DNA from: Candidatus Bathyarchaeota archaeon
GTDB taxonomy: Archaea; Thermoproteota; Bathyarchaeia; Bathyarchaeales; UBA233
Direction: 5' to 3'
Assembly (NCBI GenBank): GCA_025057795.1
Contig: JANXEP010000056.1
Location: 1-64,000 of the forward strand
Length of the DNA: 64,000 nt
In this document: piece by piece, positions 50,390 through 58,712 of the stretch
Layout: every line of letters begins with the position of its first letter
How positions within the stretch are numbered: the stretch's first letter is position 1
Notes under the pieces: generated by a model
Told to the model about the DNA's origin: nothing
Databases searched by the model: none
The model's input: only the letters and a program-made list of their open reading frames with translations
Program-made: the position numbers and the translations under genes

Positions 50390-50947
50390 ATGAAACCAGC
50401 CGTCGTAGCGGTCGTGGGAGGTAAAAGCTCTGGGAAAACAACGGCAGTGGAAGCCCTAACAAAAGAGCTAACCAGAAGAGGCTACAAGGTTGCAGCTGTA
50501 AAACATGTTCCGGAAAAAGACTTCACCATAGACACGGAAGGCAAGGACACTTGGAGGTTTGCCCAGTCAGGAGCCAAAACGGTGGTTTGCGTAGCGCCCA
50601 ACGAGATAGCCACCATCCAAAAAACCAGCACAGACGCCATCACCCTCGAGGAGATTTTAGCGAAATGCCGGGGAAACGACATAGTGCTCATTGAAGGGTT
50701 CAGAAACCTCGTGAGCGGCGACAAAAAAGTGCCAAAAATTGTAACCGTGAAATCTGAAGAAGACGCCATACAAGCTTCGAAAAGCTTCACCCCCATCATA
50801 GCCTTTACCGGACCATACCGGCCGGCAAAGCTTGCCTTAAACGCCCCATACATAGACGTATTAAGGGAAAGCTCCAAAATAGCGGACATCTTGGAAAATT
50901 TTTTGAAAGAGAAAGAAAAAAGGGGAGGGTTAAGGGAGCGCCTTTAA
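50390..50947 (+). CDS. mobB: Molybdopterin-guanine dinucleotide biosynthesis protein B
   Basis: 185 residues from ATG 50390 (a longer frame to 50348 overlaps the upstream gene). Walker A is VVGGKSSGKTTAVEALTKEL; then KHVPEKDFTIDTEGKDTWRFAQSGA with the MobB Asp/Trp pattern and IVLIEGFRN. MobB supports attachment of the nucleotide to molybdopterin. It serves the Mo/W enzymes of this organism, such as Fwd. Placed right after a regulator gene; likely co-transcribed. Confidence 0.85.
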   Translation: MKPAVVAVVGGKSSGKTTAVEALTKELTRRGYKVAAVKHVPEKDFTIDTEGKDTWRFAQSGAKTVVCVAPNEIATIQKTSTDAITLEEILAKCRGNDIVLIEGFRNLVSGDKKVPKIVTVKSEEDAIQASKSFTPIIAFTGPYRPAKLALNAPYIDVLRESSKIADILENFLKEKEKRGGLRERL

Positions 50948-51050
50948 ATATATGTGGGGTTTAGAGATTTCATTGGGGGAGAAGGGGAGAAAGGAGGGTT
51001 CAAAAATAGAAACGGTTTCTCTAAACCTTTCCACTTTGGCGCTCCCCAGT

Positions 51051-52217
51051 TTATAGGGCTTTGAAGGCTTCAAACCAGCGGTTGTAAAGGGCTAACATGT
51101 CTAGGGAAACACTAGGTTTTCTTTCCTCAAGAATCTGCCTAAAATCGCTCATCCGCAGAGGCCTCGGCTTGGCAAGCTTGTTTGAGGCTTGTCCAGACTC
51201 AAAGAACTCCCCAATGACCTTTAAGTGGACGGATTGGCAAACATCCTTAATGTCGCTTCCTGAAAAACCTTCAGAAAGCCTAGCTAACTCGTGGAGGTCA
51301 ACATCCGGGGCTAAGAGCAGATTGCTCGTATAATGCTTAAACATCATCAAGCGCGCGTGGTGGTCTGGAAGGGGTACAAGGATTCTTTTCTGAAAACGTC
51401 GGATGAAGGGCCAGTCCAAGTCCCAAGGCTTGTTTGTGGCGCCAATAACGTAAACATGGAGGTTTTTACCCTTGTCTATTATCCCATCCATCTCCTTCAA
51501 GAACTGGTTTCGCACCCGCACTTCTCCGCCAACCTCGTTGGAATGTTTCCCCATGAGGGAGTCAAGCTCGTCAATGAAAACTATGGCTGGCTTCTTTTCC
51601 ATAGCTGACTTTCTGGCGGACTCAAAAAGTCTTGCAACATTCTGCTCAGCTTCCCCAAGCCACTTAGACATGATTGAGGCAGCGTCAACAGATATGAAGA
51701 CCGCGTCTATCTCTGTGGCAACGGCTGCAGCCAACAAAGTTTTACCGCACCCAGGAGGCCCAAAAAGCAGTATTCCCCTAGGCCATCCTAGAGGGAAGAG
51801 GTCGGGCCTCTGAACCGGATAAACTATAGCCTCCTTTATCGCCTTCTTTGCGGTTTCAAGTCCAACCACTTCCTCCCATTTCACGTTGGGCTTTTCCTTA
51901 ATGATTAGGTCTTCGTAGCTGGCCTTTTTGTCTTCTGTAGTTTTCGCGCCCTCTACATCTTTTGTCCCTTCTTGAGAAGGCTCGAAAGAGCCGACAGAAC
52001 CCTGCAGCACTTTTATTCGTTCCTGATAGGCTATGGCTCTTTGAATGTAAACCTTGTTTAGGTTGTATTCGGGGTATAGCTGTACAAGTTTTAGGAGGGT
52101 TTCTATGGCCTTCTGGTACATGGTTATGGCCATGCCCTTTGCGCCCTGCTTGTCAAGGCGGACAGCTTCTAAAGCGTAGTTTGTCGCTAACTTTTCAAGT
52201 TCTTGAGAGGCTTCCAA
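51051..52217 (-). CDS. cdvC: Vps4-type AAA ATPase of cell division
   Basis: 388 residues. An N-terminal MIT three-helix bundle (about 1-75: ELEKLATNYALEAVRLDKQGAKGMAITMY) is followed by a linker and one AAA module: Walker A GPPGCGKT, Walker B IVFIDELDS, second region of homology ATNKPWDLDWPFIRRF with Arg fingers. It disassembles ESCRT-III filaments during division. It is last in the cdvB2-cdvA-cdvB-cdvC run; six bases separate it from cdvB. Confidence 0.93.
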   Translation of the reverse strand: MEASQELEKLATNYALEAVRLDKQGAKGMAITMYQKAIETLLKLVQLYPEYNLNKVYIQRAIAYQERIKVLQGSVGSFEPSQEGTKDVEGAKTTEDKKASYEDLIIKEKPNVKWEEVVGLETAKKAIKEAIVYPVQRPDLFPLGWPRGILLFGPPGCGKTLLAAAVATEIDAVFISVDAASIMSKWLGEAEQNVARLFESARKSAMEKKPAIVFIDELDSLMGKHSNEVGGEVRVRNQFLKEMDGIIDKGKNLHVYVIGATNKPWDLDWPFIRRFQKRILVPLPDHHARLMMFKHYTSNLLLAPDVDLHELARLSEGFSGSDIKDVCQSVHLKVIGEFFESGQASNKLAKPRPLRMSDFRQILEERKPSVSLDMLALYNRWFEAFKAL

Positions 52218-52223
52218 AAGGGT

Positions 52224-53075
52224 TCACCTCAAAGCTTCGATTTTTATTTTTCCCTTCGCACCCAAACTTTGCAAAGCCCTTTCAATTTCATCATAGGGGG
52301 CATCCAACTCCCTGGAGCAGCGCGTCAAGTCTATTTCTCCCCCACTTCTCCTAACATATTCTAACAAGGCTTCTTCAAGGGACGAATTTCCAACCCTCAA
52401 CGAAACCTCTTGAATTTCAGCCTTCCTGAAGGAAATCAGATTCGAGTAGTTTTCTCCGCCTTCAACGGATTCTCCTCCTACGGCATTAGAGCATGTGGCT
52501 GCCAAAGCAACCATCTGCTTTATGCGTGCCTGTGTTTTTTCCAGCTTTGGGGTTTCATGTGGAGCGGGCGGTTCAGGAAGCTGTTCAGTTAACTTTTTCT
52601 CTAGAAAGCTTGTCACCTCTTCAAGAATTTGCTCTCCAGCGGGTGTAGCTTTGCCAATGGTGGTTGGCAACCCGTCGGCGGAAATTTTTGTGGAATATAT
52701 GGTTTCGCCAATAACATTGTTGATCTCGTTTATTTCAGCTGAAACTTCTGGAAGGACGCTGAAAAGCTGTTTTGAGACGTTTTGAAGGGTTTCCAATGCA
52801 GGTTTCAAGTCTATGACCACGTCGGTTAACTCTCTTACAGTTTCAAGCCTAAGAATTACCCTTTCTATCGCAAGCTCTACCTGTTGGAGAAAATTGATTA
52901 TCTTTCGAACCTCTGCCAGTTCATTGGCGCATATTGCAGCCTTCTCTTTGTTACTGTTTTTTAAAGCGTTTACGCACGTTTGGAAGAGGCTTTTGTCCCT
53001 TTCCTTAAGCCTTATAGAAGCTTGAACCACCTTATACTGTTGGACTTTAAGTTTTTGAATAGAAGTACCTATCAC
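52224..53075 (-). CDS. cdvB: ESCRT-III-like division protein with winged helix
   Basis: 283 residues from GTG 53075. The ESCRT-III core (about 1-150: RLKERDKSLFQTCVNALKNSNKEKAAICANELAEVRKI, LETVRELTDVV) is followed by a Pro-rich MIM2-like stretch (LPEPPAPHETPKLE) that could bind the CdvC MIT domain, and a C-terminal winged helix (about 225-283) that could bind CdvA. Homology extends upstream of the GTG (NPFSQPPPPLRE matches the N-terminus of CdvB2). In that frame the only suitable start is ATA 53117, seven bases after GGAGGG. Confidence 0.9.
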   Translation of the reverse strand: MIGTSIQKLKVQQYKVVQASIRLKERDKSLFQTCVNALKNSNKEKAAICANELAEVRKIINFLQQVELAIERVILRLETVRELTDVVIDLKPALETLQNVSKQLFSVLPEVSAEINEINNVIGETIYSTKISADGLPTTIGKATPAGEQILEEVTSFLEKKLTEQLPEPPAPHETPKLEKTQARIKQMVALAATCSNAVGGESVEGGENYSNLISFRKAEIQEVSLRVGNSSLEEALLEYVRRSGGEIDLTRCSRELDAPYDEIERALQSLGAKGKIKIEALR

Positions 53076-53148
53076 TTCCCGTAGTGGTGGAGGGGGTTGA
53101 GAAAAAGGATTTCTTATTTTAGCTCCCTCCGCCCGCTACGCATCTGCG

Positions 53149-53871
53149 TTAAATGTTGGATTCACCTGCTTCCTTCACGTAAATTACCATGGGAGGTTCA
53201 GGCAAAGCTGGAGATGGCGGTGTTTGAGTTTTCTCGGCAACAGGGATTTCTGTGATGCTCTTATCTAGGGGTTCTCCGAGAAGCATGTTTGAAAGTTTAT
53301 TCTTCACGCTTTCAAGGTCTGCCTTCTCCATGTAAGTCCTTTTAAGGCATTCCTGTATCCTTGAAAGCGCTGCTTGATAGGATTGTTCATTTATTTCTCC
53401 TATTTCATGCTCAACTTCAAGGTGTACTAACGCATAGTTTAATTCCATAATTTCTCGGGCGCACCTCTCGATTTCTTCATCAACTTTCCTCATCAACGCT
53501 TGAGCTTGATTTTTAAGCTGGTTTAAGGCTCCTTCAAAACTGTTGTGCAAGTCTTCATAAACTTGAGGAGAAATTTTCTTTTTTTCCAAAAGCTCCTTTA
53601 AAGCCTGGTCTTTCCGCCATACCAGCGGAATTTGATTGCAGAGAACCGCCGTTTCAACCTTAATTTTTGAAATAGAAATTGCCTCAGAGCCTTCAACCTT
53701 AAAGTTCTCAACTGGGTATTTTGCAAATCTTCCGTCACTGTGTCTGACGTAAACTGAGTCTATCCTGCCGTCTGGTTTCACGGCTAAAGATACAACTTCA
53801 CCAACAACACGTCCATACTCGTCCTTTATCTCTTTACCGAGAGACAAAAAAAGATTGGGGTCTTGCGGCAT
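53149..53871 (-). CDS. cdvA: CdvA-type membrane-recruiting division protein
   Basis: 240 residues. An N-terminal PRC-barrel (1-75: LGKEIKDEYGRVVGEVVSLAVKPDGRID) is followed by a coiled coil (about 85-190) and a C-terminal Pro-rich tail (SPALPEPPMVIYVKEAG). In Crenarchaeota CdvA forms the first division filament and recruits CdvB via its C-terminal peptide. The tail here fits that role. It sits between the two ESCRT-III genes, so all parts are encoded together. Confidence 0.88.
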   Translation of the reverse strand: MPQDPNLFLSLGKEIKDEYGRVVGEVVSLAVKPDGRIDSVYVRHSDGRFAKYPVENFKVEGSEAISISKIKVETAVLCNQIPLVWRKDQALKELLEKKKISPQVYEDLHNSFEGALNQLKNQAQALMRKVDEEIERCAREIMELNYALVHLEVEHEIGEINEQSYQAALSRIQECLKRTYMEKADLESVKNKLSNMLLGEPLDKSITEIPVAEKTQTPPSPALPEPPMVIYVKEAGESNI

Positions 53872-53887
53872 AGGTGTGCCTCCACTA

Positions 53888-54550
53888 TTATGGGATTTGG
53901 GTTGTGGACTTTTCGCCTAGGGGCACTGAGGGTATTCCTGTTGGAAGCTCTGGGAACTTCTCCTTAATTCTCTGCTCAGCCACAGCCGCGGCTTCAGTGA
54001 GTATTTTTTGGGCATCCTCGTTGGCCGTTTCAAAGTTTATTGTGAGCCCTGTGGTCTGCCCAGCCTCCACTATTATTCCGCTTAAGAGGTTGCCGATTTG
54101 CCCCAGCTCCCTTTCAGCTTCTGGGAAAATGTTGGCCATTCCAGTCTTTACAGCCCTTAACACGCTTACTGCTGGGCCGAGGGTTGAAACCACGTCTCCA
54201 AGCTCTGATACTGTGCGCAAGCGTAAAACAATTTGTTCAAGGGCGAGCCTAGCGTGCATAATCATTTTTTCCATTTTCCTTATCTCAGCCAACTCGTTTG
54301 CGAAAACGTTAGCCCGCGCCATGTCATGCTTCGTATAAGCGTCGACGATCCTTGCAAATATTGACTTATCCCTCTGGCTGAACCTTTCGCTTGCTTGGTC
54401 GAGTTTCTGGATTTGCAGCTCTATACGCCTGATTGCCATGTCAAGCCTTGGCTTCAGCGGGCCTGGCGGCCTAACAGCTTCTTTGATGCGTTCGGTGAAG
54501 GGTTGCTCGGTGCTCCTTTCTTCCCACTTTTTAGCAAACCTTTCTGACAA
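53888..54550 (-). CDS. cdvB2: ESCRT-III-like division protein, second paralogue
   Basis: 220 residues. Only the ESCRT-III core: basic N-terminal segment (ERIKEAVRPPGPLKPRLDMAIRRIE), then FSQRDKSIFARIVDAYTKHDMARANVFANELAEIRKM and acidic C-terminal helices; a Pro-rich end (FPELPTGIPSVPLG) could be a MIM2 motif. There is no winged helix. The N-terminal PPGPLKP aligns with PPPPLRE of CdvB. First gene of the cluster, 16 bases before cdvA. The symbol follows Sulfolobus practice for extra CdvB copies and is approximate. Confidence 0.85.
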   Translation of the reverse strand: MSERFAKKWEERSTEQPFTERIKEAVRPPGPLKPRLDMAIRRIELQIQKLDQASERFSQRDKSIFARIVDAYTKHDMARANVFANELAEIRKMEKMIMHARLALEQIVLRLRTVSELGDVVSTLGPAVSVLRAVKTGMANIFPEAERELGQIGNLLSGIIVEAGQTTGLTINFETANEDAQKILTEAAAVAEQRIKEKFPELPTGIPSVPLGEKSTTQIP

Positions 54551-54589
54551 GGTGATTCCTCCGAGAGAGGCTAAAGGGCTTAGACAAAT

Positions 54590-54604
54590 CTTTATACATT
54601 GTTA
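54590..54604 (-). promoter_or_regulatory. TATA promoter of the cdv operon
   Basis: On the minus strand AACAATGTATAAAG reads as a TATA element about 45 bases before the cdvB2 start, giving a leader of roughly 18 bases. The palindrome at 54616-54640 lies directly upstream. Confidence 0.45.
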
Positions 54605-54615
54605 ATATGCTGGAA

Positions 54616-54640
54616 ATATCCACGTATATACGTGAGATAT
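54616..54640. promoter_or_regulatory. Palindromic operator candidate upstream of cdv
   Basis: CACGTATATACGTG (54621-54634) is a perfect 14-bp palindrome. ATATC on its left and GATAT on its right extend the symmetry after one unmatched base. It lies next to the TATA element of the cdv operon and is a candidate site for a cell-cycle regulator. Confidence 0.55.
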
Positions 54641-54767
54641 ATTGTCAGCGCGAAATCTTTTTGAGCTTTAATTTCTCAGTGAAAACATTTGCATGCTGTT
54701 TTCCTGAGGATAGACAAAAATTTGTAAGTTAGACTAAAAAGAGGCTTGATATTCAAGTCTAGGCTAG

Positions 54768-54998
54768 GTGGGAAATATGGGCGAAAGGTTAAAGATTTTC
54801 GCGTTTGTGGCGGTTCTGGGGTTCATTGCAGGCGTCATAGCAGATGTCACAGCAACATATGTGATTCCAGCGCTTATAGCTCTGCTTCCCTCGCTGGGAG
54901 TCGTCACAAGGTACATAATTTCGGGACTTGCAGGCGCATTCCTAACAGTAGTCCTCGTAGGCATATGGGCGTACTTCACAAAATCCCCAGAGACGTAG
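54768..54998 (+). CDS. Small two-helix membrane protein
   Basis: 76 residues: two hydrophobic segments (about 9-36 and 47-69) around a short loop. Starts: GTG near 54768 or ATG 54777 (GGGCGAAAGG), with GGTGGG upstream. It is divergent from the cdv operon and shares its upstream region. No motif; possibly a holin-like or division-linked membrane protein, but this is speculative. Confidence 0.5.
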   Translation: MGNMGERLKIFAFVAVLGFIAGVIADVTATYVIPALIALLPSLGVVTRYIISGLAGAFLTVVLVGIWAYFTKSPET

Positions 54999-55136
54999 CC
55001 GAGAACACCTTTGCTTTTTACTCTTTCCATAATTTTATAGCGAAGCCCCTTGTTTTCATTCGGGACTCAGGAGCGGAAAAAGCATTCATCTCGTTTCATC
55101 GTACCTCGATTTCATCATCGCCCAACAAGATAAAAT

Positions 55137-55157
55137 AAAACATGTTATTTATGTTTT
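55137..55157. promoter_or_regulatory. Inverted repeat before the HExxH gene
   Basis: AAAACAT (55137-55143) and ATGTTTT (55151-55157) are perfect inverted arms, 7 bases apart, just upstream of the ATG at 55164. They overlap the expected transcription start. Confidence 0.45.
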
Positions 55158-55163
55158 AATGCG

Positions 55164-55679
55164 ATGGGTGGGGCGGCTTTGGACGCGGCTGAAATGGAAA
55201 AGTACCGTTCAAAACTTGAGAATGCCTCAAGCTATGGTGATATATGGGAGGTTGTCAAAGCTACGGTTGCCTCGGTTCTTAATCAGCGCAGGACTGGGAT
55301 GATGCTTTTCCTAGACGACCTTCCAATACAGCTCGGAGCTTACCACCCTGTTGGAACAAACAACATAATATTAAATCGGGTTCTCGTCCAAGCCATCGAA
55401 GCCTCAACAAGGTCGCGGCTTGTGGTCAACGCGTTGATATATAATTTGCTTCTTCACGAGTACCTCCACGCCTTAGGCTATTTTTCAGAGTTTGAGGTTA
55501 GAAGGCTTGTTTACCATGTTGCCAAGGAATGCTTTGGCGAGGACCACATAGCCGCGGCTATCGCGAAAAGAAGCCCATGGGCTTTACTGAAGGGGATGCC
55601 TCTTGACAGGGTTGCCTCTTCGAAACGCATCATGGAAATAGTTAAAGATTTTGAGAAGGCGGACAGCTATATTGTTTGA
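55164..55679 (+). CDS. Small HExxH metallopeptidase-like protein
   Basis: 171 residues. The only strong motif is LLLHEYLHALGYFSEFEVRR near residue 98: an HExxH zinc motif with Glu further along the helix, as in gluzincin/minigluzincin folds. Before it a beta strand (GMMLFLDDLPIQLGAYHPVG) could form the substrate edge. There is no signal peptide, so it acts in the cytoplasm. The family is not recognised; peptidase activity is an inference. The Lhr gene follows 77 bases downstream. Confidence 0.6.
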   Translation: MGGAALDAAEMEKYRSKLENASSYGDIWEVVKATVASVLNQRRTGMMLFLDDLPIQLGAYHPVGTNNIILNRVLVQAIEASTRSRLVVNALIYNLLLHEYLHALGYFSEFEVRRLVYHVAKECFGEDHIAAAIAKRSPWALLKGMPLDRVASSKRIMEIVKDFEKADSYIV

Positions 55680-55756
55680 GAATAGGGTACAAGGCGGCAA
55701 GCTCAAACATGCTCTAGCAAAGGATAAGTGGGTTTAAGACAAAATTTATTTGCGAG

Positions 55757-58657
55757 ATGATGGCGAAATCTGGCAGCTCAAACGTTTTTAGGCTTCTCGC
55801 AAAGCAAGTTCAAGATGGGTTAGCGGAGCTTGGCTTTTCTCATCCCACCTTGCCCCAGGTTTTAGCCATACCCCATATTTTAGCTGGAGAAAATGTTCTT
55901 TTGGTTGCGCCCACAGGCAGCGGCAAGACCGAGGCTGTTCTCCTGCCAGTTTTCTCAAATTTTATCCAGCATGGGAATGGAAAGGGCATATGCATCGTTT
56001 ACATCACGCCTTTAAGGGCTTTAAACCGCGACCTTCTGGAGCGTTTATCCTTCTGGGCTTCGAGGCTTGGCATAACGGTTGAGGTTAGGCACGGCGACAC
56101 GGAGTTGAGGCTGCGGAGAAAACAGGCGGTTTCGCCGCCACAAATGCTTGTCACAACCCCTGAAACTCTTCAAGCGATTCTTCCGGGCGAACGCATGAAA
56201 AAGCATCTAAGCCGTGTAAAATGGGTTATCATAGACGAGGTGCACGAGTTAGCTTCAACCAAGCGGGGAGCCCAGTTGACGGTGGCCCTTGAAAGGTTAA
56301 ACGAAATAACCAAGGAGGAGTTTCAGAGAATAGGCTTGTCAGCCACAGTTGGAAACCCTGTTCAAGTCGCCAAGTTCATAGCCGGAGCAAAAAGAAGCGT
56401 AAAGATTGTTCAGGCCTCGCTCTTAAAGGGGTACAGGTACGCGGTTGAAAACCCAACGCCAACAGATAGCGATTACGAGTTGGCAATCCAACTAGGCATG
56501 TCGCCCGAGGGCGCTGCCAGAATAAGGCGTTTAACTGAGCTTGTGGACAACCACAAGTCCACGCTTATCTTCGTAAACAGCCGGGCAGTGGCTGAAATGC
56601 TCGGACATCGTTTCACCCAGCTTGGAAGAAGCGACGTAGCCGTTCACCATGGTTCCCTTTCAAAGGAGGAGCGCATCCAAATAGAAGACGACTTTAAAAG
56701 TGGACTTTTGAAGGCTATAGTATGTACAAGCACCTTGGAGCTTGGCATAGACATTGGAAGCGTAGACCTAGTCATCCAATATCTTTCACCACGGCAAGTT
56801 TGCAGCCTAATCCAGAGGGTTGGGCGAAGCGGACACCGTTCAGACATGCTTTCCCAAGGCATAATCATAACAGCCTTTCCAGAAGACCTTCTGGAGTCTT
56901 TGGCCGCAATCAAAAACGCCTACGAGGGAAAGATTGAGCCAGTTCTAATTCATGAAAATGCCCTAGACGTTTTAGCCCACCAAGTCGCGGGCATTTTGAT
57001 GGATAAGGAAGGCATAACCGTAAACGAGCTTTTAGCCATACTGCGGAGAGCCCACCCTTATAGGCGGCTCAGCAGAGACACCCTCCAGAAGGTAGTACAA
57101 TTTTTAGCCAGCCTCAGCCAATTAAAGATTGAAGGAGAAGAAGAGGTTTTGAGGAAAACGCGGAAAACGAGGCGCTACTATTACGAGAACCTTTCAATGA
57201 TTCCGGACGAAAGACGCTATCCAGTGGTAAACATTTTATCCGACAGGCAGATCGGCACTTTAGGCGACGAGTTTATGGCCCTAAGAGCCCGTGTGGGCCT
57301 AAACATAATAATCCGCGGAAAAGTTTGGCGCATAGTCCAGATAGAAGATGAGACTGGAACGGTTTATGTGGTGCCGTCGGAGGATCCCTTTGCAGCCGTC
57401 CCCGGTTGGGACGGCGAAATGCTACCTGTTCAATTTGACCTAGCCCAAGAAACGGGGAAACTTCGCATGGAAATTGGGGAGATGCTGAAAACTTTTGGAA
57501 GCGCTGAGGTTGTGGCGGAGAAAATCGCCGAAAAGTATGCCGCGGATAAAGCTTCGCTACTCAATGCGGTTAAAGAAGTTGAAGAGCATTTAAAGCATGG
57601 GGCGCCCCTGCCAACACATGACCAAATAGTGATAGAAGCCTTTGACAAGTATTTGATAGTGCATGCGTGTTTCGGCGAGATTGTCAACGGCACTTTAGGA
57701 TGCCTCTTCGATGCTGTGCTTTCTGACGATGAGCTTATTGTTGGATGGTGGAACGACGGCTACCGCATATTGATAGAGGCTCCACGAAGGCTTAAACCCC
57801 ATGAAGTTGAGAAAATGCCCGCCGCGCTTTTCGGGCTATCCGAAGAGCAGGTTGAAAAAGCCTTCGGGGAGTATTTGGAGGCTAAGTTTCCATACTCGTA
57901 TAGAATGAAGTTTGTGGCTGAGAGGTTCGGCGCCATGCCTAGGGGGAAAGCGTTAGGCCCTAAAAGGCAGCTTCAACTGCCCGCCATTTTTAAGGGAACC
58001 CCAATATACGATGAAACGTTGAGGGAGGCCATGCTTGAAAAGGCAGACTTGAAAAAAGTTAAGGAAATCCTGCAACGCGTCATGGAGGGAAAAATTATAG
58101 TAAAAACTTTATACGGGCTTGAAAATCCGACGCCCATAGCCTATCACATTCTGGCGAAATATGCCGACATCGCAGAACTTATGGCTCCCGAACACGTCTT
58201 AATGAGCAATATTGACAAAATGAAGCGGGCCATAGAAGCAAAAACGGCGACGCTAATGTGCATGGGCTGCGGAGGATGGGCGGCGGAAAAGAAAATTAAA
58301 GAATTGCCAGAGCAACCTGTGTGCGAGAAATGCGGTTCAAGGCTTTTGGCTCTGCTCTACCCGAACCAGGATGCGCGACGCCTTCGAGAGACATTAAAAA
58401 AGCGGGGCGAGGGCGAAAGCCTAACAGAAGATGAGCTTAGGGAAATAGCCCACGCGAGGCGCACAGCCGACCTGATTTTAAGCTATGGAAAAAAGGCGAT
58501 TATAGCCTTGAAAGTCAAGGGTGTAGGCCCAGAAACTGCTTTCAGAATCCTTGGAAAAATGCATCCTAGGGAGGGGGAGTTTTACATGGACTTGTTGAAA
58601 GCGAAAATTCAATATCTGAAAACAAGGGAGTTTTGGGAAAACAGTAAAACCTCATAA
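55757..58657 (+). CDS. Lhr-type DEAD/DEAH-box helicase
   Basis: 966 residues. Motif I VAPTGSGKTEAVLLP (about 50), Ia ITPLRALNRDLL, motif II DEVHE with the Lhr hallmark ELASTKRGAQLTVALERL, III LSATVGNP, IV TLIFVNSRAVAEM, V TSTLELGIDIGSVDLVIQ and VI QRVGRSGHR. It is a superfamily-2 3'-5' DNA helicase (archaeal Lhr2/Hel308-related group) used in repair. Residues ~835-870 carry a zinc-binding set (CMGCGG...CEKCGS), and the last ~70 residues form a helix-hairpin-helix-like segment (LKVKGVGPETAFRIL). Confidence 0.9.
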   Translation: MMAKSGSSNVFRLLAKQVQDGLAELGFSHPTLPQVLAIPHILAGENVLLVAPTGSGKTEAVLLPVFSNFIQHGNGKGICIVYITPLRALNRDLLERLSFWASRLGITVEVRHGDTELRLRRKQAVSPPQMLVTTPETLQAILPGERMKKHLSRVKWVIIDEVHELASTKRGAQLTVALERLNEITKEEFQRIGLSATVGNPVQVAKFIAGAKRSVKIVQASLLKGYRYAVENPTPTDSDYELAIQLGMSPEGAARIRRLTELVDNHKSTLIFVNSRAVAEMLGHRFTQLGRSDVAVHHGSLSKEERIQIEDDFKSGLLKAIVCTSTLELGIDIGSVDLVIQYLSPRQVCSLIQRVGRSGHRSDMLSQGIIITAFPEDLLESLAAIKNAYEGKIEPVLIHENALDVLAHQVAGILMDKEGITVNELLAILRRAHPYRRLSRDTLQKVVQFLASLSQLKIEGEEEVLRKTRKTRRYYYENLSMIPDERRYPVVNILSDRQIGTLGDEFMALRARVGLNIIIRGKVWRIVQIEDETGTVYVVPSEDPFAAVPGWDGEMLPVQFDLAQETGKLRMEIGEMLKTFGSAEVVAEKIAEKYAADKASLLNAVKEVEEHLKHGAPLPTHDQIVIEAFDKYLIVHACFGEIVNGTLGCLFDAVLSDDELIVGWWNDGYRILIEAPRRLKPHEVEKMPAALFGLSEEQVEKAFGEYLEAKFPYSYRMKFVAERFGAMPRGKALGPKRQLQLPAIFKGTPIYDETLREAMLEKADLKKVKEILQRVMEGKIIVKTLYGLENPTPIAYHILAKYADIAELMAPEHVLMSNIDKMKRAIEAKTATLMCMGCGGWAAEKKIKELPEQPVCEKCGSRLLALLYPNQDARRLRETLKKRGEGESLTEDELREIAHARRTADLILSYGKKAIIALKVKGVGPETAFRILGKMHPREGEFYMDLLKAKIQYLKTREFWENSKTS

Positions 58658-58712
58658 CCTTGCTTATGTTGAACTGCGCAGCTGTAAATCAACCGCAAGA
58701 AGGCGCAGAAGA

